From NCBI RefSeq assembly GCF_900313035.1, contig NZ_OMPS01000048.1, positions 374,176 to 438,175 of the forward strand: a stretch of 64,000 nucleotides of DNA. Direction: 5' to 3'. Under the pieces are notes generated by a model that had not been told where the DNA came from, did not search any database, and worked only from the letters and a program-made list of their open reading frames with translations. This stretch comes from Ruegeria sp. EL01 (GTDB lineage Bacteria; Pseudomonadota; Alphaproteobacteria; Rhodobacterales; Rhodobacteraceae). Below are positions 62,474-64,000 of this stretch, one piece after another (position 1 is the stretch's first letter; each line of letters starts with the position of its first letter). Both the position numbers and the translations under genes were made by a program.

Positions 62474-63777
62474 ATGGAGGCAGGCTTGGAAAATTTTGAC
62501 TTCCTCACGAAGTTTTTTGATAGTGTTTTAGGGTTCTTGCTTGGCGCAGTATTGGGTTTCTTCAGCCGAACGTTCTTCTTGCGTCTTCCTCGGTTTTTTC
62601 GTTACGTGAAACGAAAATCCCACATCAAATGGAGGGAGAGTTATTTCCCAAATGATGTCGACATAATCACCTTGGATTTGGCGGGTACGACTGAAGACGA
62701 AGACGTCGAAGGCGGTTTTGTATATGATCACAAGTCTGTTCGAGACTCTGCACAGGTCTTTCTTTTGAAATTTCCGGAGGCGGCGATTGCTCAAGAGGAC
62801 CACTCAACTGTTTCATTCTCTCTGGAAAACTACAACACAGACTTTCACGAAGTTTTTGGCAAAACATCACTGCGTCATTTGGACGAAATAACTGGAATTA
62901 GGGGCCTCTCAGAACGAGTAACGGAGGCCTCGATTTTGGAGGCAAAGCTCTTGTTTTCACAAAAAGAAGGCAGGCACTTCAATGGTAGGACTTTTGGATT
63001 GAGGTCAATCAAGTTCAATAGGTCCGGAAACCTTGAGCGGCCAAAACTGGATATATCACTCTATAGAACAGACTATTTTACACAATGCGTTATGCATCGG
63101 GTTGCACTCGGCTTGTTATCTGAGGGAATGCTGTCCGCTGACAAAATCGCTTCTAACCGCGAAAGTGGCTTTGATGTGATCAACACTACATATTTTCCGT
63201 TCATCGTCGGATTGGCGATCAATGCGTTTGTCCTAACTGACGAAGGCAGGGAATTAGTTCTAGTTCGGCGCTCAGCGAATGCGAAAGTAGTTTAGATCAT
63301 GCGAGAAAATATAACACTTCCATCGATGAAGCCTTTTCTCAATTTGACACCACGCACTCCGAGTTTGGCCAAGGAAACGTGACCATTAATCGCTGTTTCA
63401 GGCGCGGCGCAAAGGAAGAACTTGGCATTAATGTGGACGACCCGATATTGAGCCCAATGAATGTATTTCAGGTGTTTTTCGTGAAGAGTCTGTTTCAAGT
63501 TGCGTTAGCAGGATACAGCAAATTTGAAGGGACGTTTGAGGAGCTACGCGCGCTACCTGCTCAGGATAAGCCGCTTGAACATGAGAGTATGGAAAGTTTC
63601 GAGTTTGGCTCGAAGGCTATGTCTAAGCTCCTAATTGGTGGTGAACTCATACCTTTCGTGCGCGATATTCTGATAGATTTTTGCAAAGTTAAGAATATCG
63701 ACGTCGATATGACTGAGAACGGCGGTGAGAAAGTCGACCACGGAAGCGGCGGGATGACCCTGCTGCGGGCGGCGTAA
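62474..63777 (+). pseudogene. Membrane-anchored Nudix-like gene, frameshifted and cut at its 3' end
   Basis: Two frames join into one protein. Frame one (62474 or TTG 62453 to 63295) has a membrane segment, SVLGFLLGAVLGFFSRTFFL, a domain with SLYRTDYFTQCVMHRVALGL, and LTDEGRELVLVRRSANAK, which is how a Nudix domain begins. Frame two, shifted by -1 near 63283-63288, continues SSLDHARKYNTSIDEAF and supplies RGAKEELGI, the core of the Nudix box. A single missing A would join them. The tail (…GSGGMTLLRAA) appears to be read into the IS21 end. A sequencing error is possible. Codon use is more AT-rich than neighbours. Confidence 0.65.
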
Positions 63778-64000
63778 AAGTCGTCCATCTTTGCCCTTCT
63801 TTTCGTAACGGAGGGGGGCGGGAGGATCTTTTCCGTGGATTTGTATCGTAAAGTTCGTCTGGCCTGTGCCGAGGGCATGAGCCAGCGAGAAGCGGCCCGG
63901 CATTTCGGGATATCTCGTGACAGCGTTCGCAAGATTTTGGCGTTTTCGGTCCCGCCCGGCTACCGGCGGTCAGCACCGATCCGGCGGCCCAAGCTGGATG
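63755..64000 (+). mobile_element. IS21-family element, left end
   Basis: From about the TG at 63755 the sequence becomes GC-rich again, with GCGGCGTAAAAGTCGTCCAT, which resembles the terminal repeats of IS21-type elements, and then istA. The exact end is inferred; the element continues beyond the window. Confidence 0.6.
63835..64000 (+). CDS. istA: IS21-family transposase IstA, N-terminal part
   Basis: Starting at GTG 63835 with GGGAGG 9 bases upstream, the frame reads 55 residues to the window edge: VDLYRKVRLACAEGMSQREA, then ARHFGISRDSVRKILAFSVP and PGYRRSAPIRRPKLD. This is the HTH N-terminus of IstA. The catalytic DDE domain and istB lie outside. Family call rests on recognised sequence. 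Confidence 0.85.
   Translation, partial: MDLYRKVRLACAEGMSQREAARHFGISRDSVRKILAFSVPPGYRRSAPIRRPKLD

Noticed and set aside
63270..63300. Programmed -1 frameshift in the Nudix-like gene
   Set aside because: No canonical slippery heptamer or downstream stem was seen at the junction; a simple deletion or sequencing error explains it better.

Overview
The window looks like chromosome of a marine alphaproteobacterium of the Roseobacter group (Rhodobacteraceae). Indications are the overall protein repertoire (a DUF1127 protein, DUF2927 and DUF533 proteins, many TRAP and peptide ABC transporter genes, a GcvT-fused dimethylglycine-dehydrogenase-type oxidase), the GC-rich codon use, an alphaproteobacterial-type RNase P RNA and a CCA-encoding tRNA-Gly(TCC). 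Species cannot be told from this sequence alone. No rRNA operon, CRISPR array, prophage or replication origin is visible.

Layout. 0-7.5 kb: housekeeping and purine salvage: start of an SLC13 permease, a YmdB-type phosphoesterase, a DUF333 protein, 5-formyltetrahydrofolate cyclo-ligase overlapping mgtE, guanine deaminase and 8-oxoguanine deaminase meeting tail to tail, hisN-like phosphatase and an XRE regulator. 7.8-21 kb: a quinone oxidoreductase, LysR and DUF1127 pair, Bax-inhibitor-1 protein, lipoproteins, rpmG, a TerB/DUF533 protein, rnpB, a murein amidase, gatCA, a small secreted peptide, a DUF4202 protein, a GDSL lipoprotein, a ceramidase remnant, a UPF0173 hydrolase, tadA and an RluB-type pseudouridine synthase.

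21-26.6 kb is a compact co-directional module: 29-residue membrane peptide, XpaC-like, TelA-like, DUF2927 lipoprotein, SPFH/GYF protein and zinc-ribbon membrane protein. It resembles envelope or chemical-stress modules but has no assigned function. 26.6-42 kb: nitroreductase, dtd and glycerate kinase, CocE/NonD hydrolase, a complete peptide-type ABC importer with a fused double ATPase, an alkaline-phosphatase-superfamily enzyme, an HSL-type hydrolase with an acyl-CoA synthetase, and an MsbA-type exporter.

42-51 kb is the most interesting locus: tRNA-Gly, an RpiR regulator divergent from an N-formylglutamate-amidohydrolase-family enzyme, a three-part TRAP importer, a glutamine-synthetase-like ligase, an aldehyde dehydrogenase and an iron alcohol dehydrogenase. 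Together they read as a gamma-glutamylation route for an imported amino alcohol such as ethanolamine: ligate to glutamate, oxidise the alcohol twice, then hydrolyse the amide. 51-62 kb: a YibH/YibI-like membrane pair, FAD amine oxidases, a DUF938 methyltransferase-like protein, a D-lactate-dehydrogenase-type flavoprotein, gamma-glutamyltransferase and a GFA protein.

62.4-64 kb is accessory DNA with more AT-rich codon use: a membrane-anchored Nudix-like gene broken by a frameshift and apparently cut at its 3' end by an IS21-family element whose istA runs off the window.
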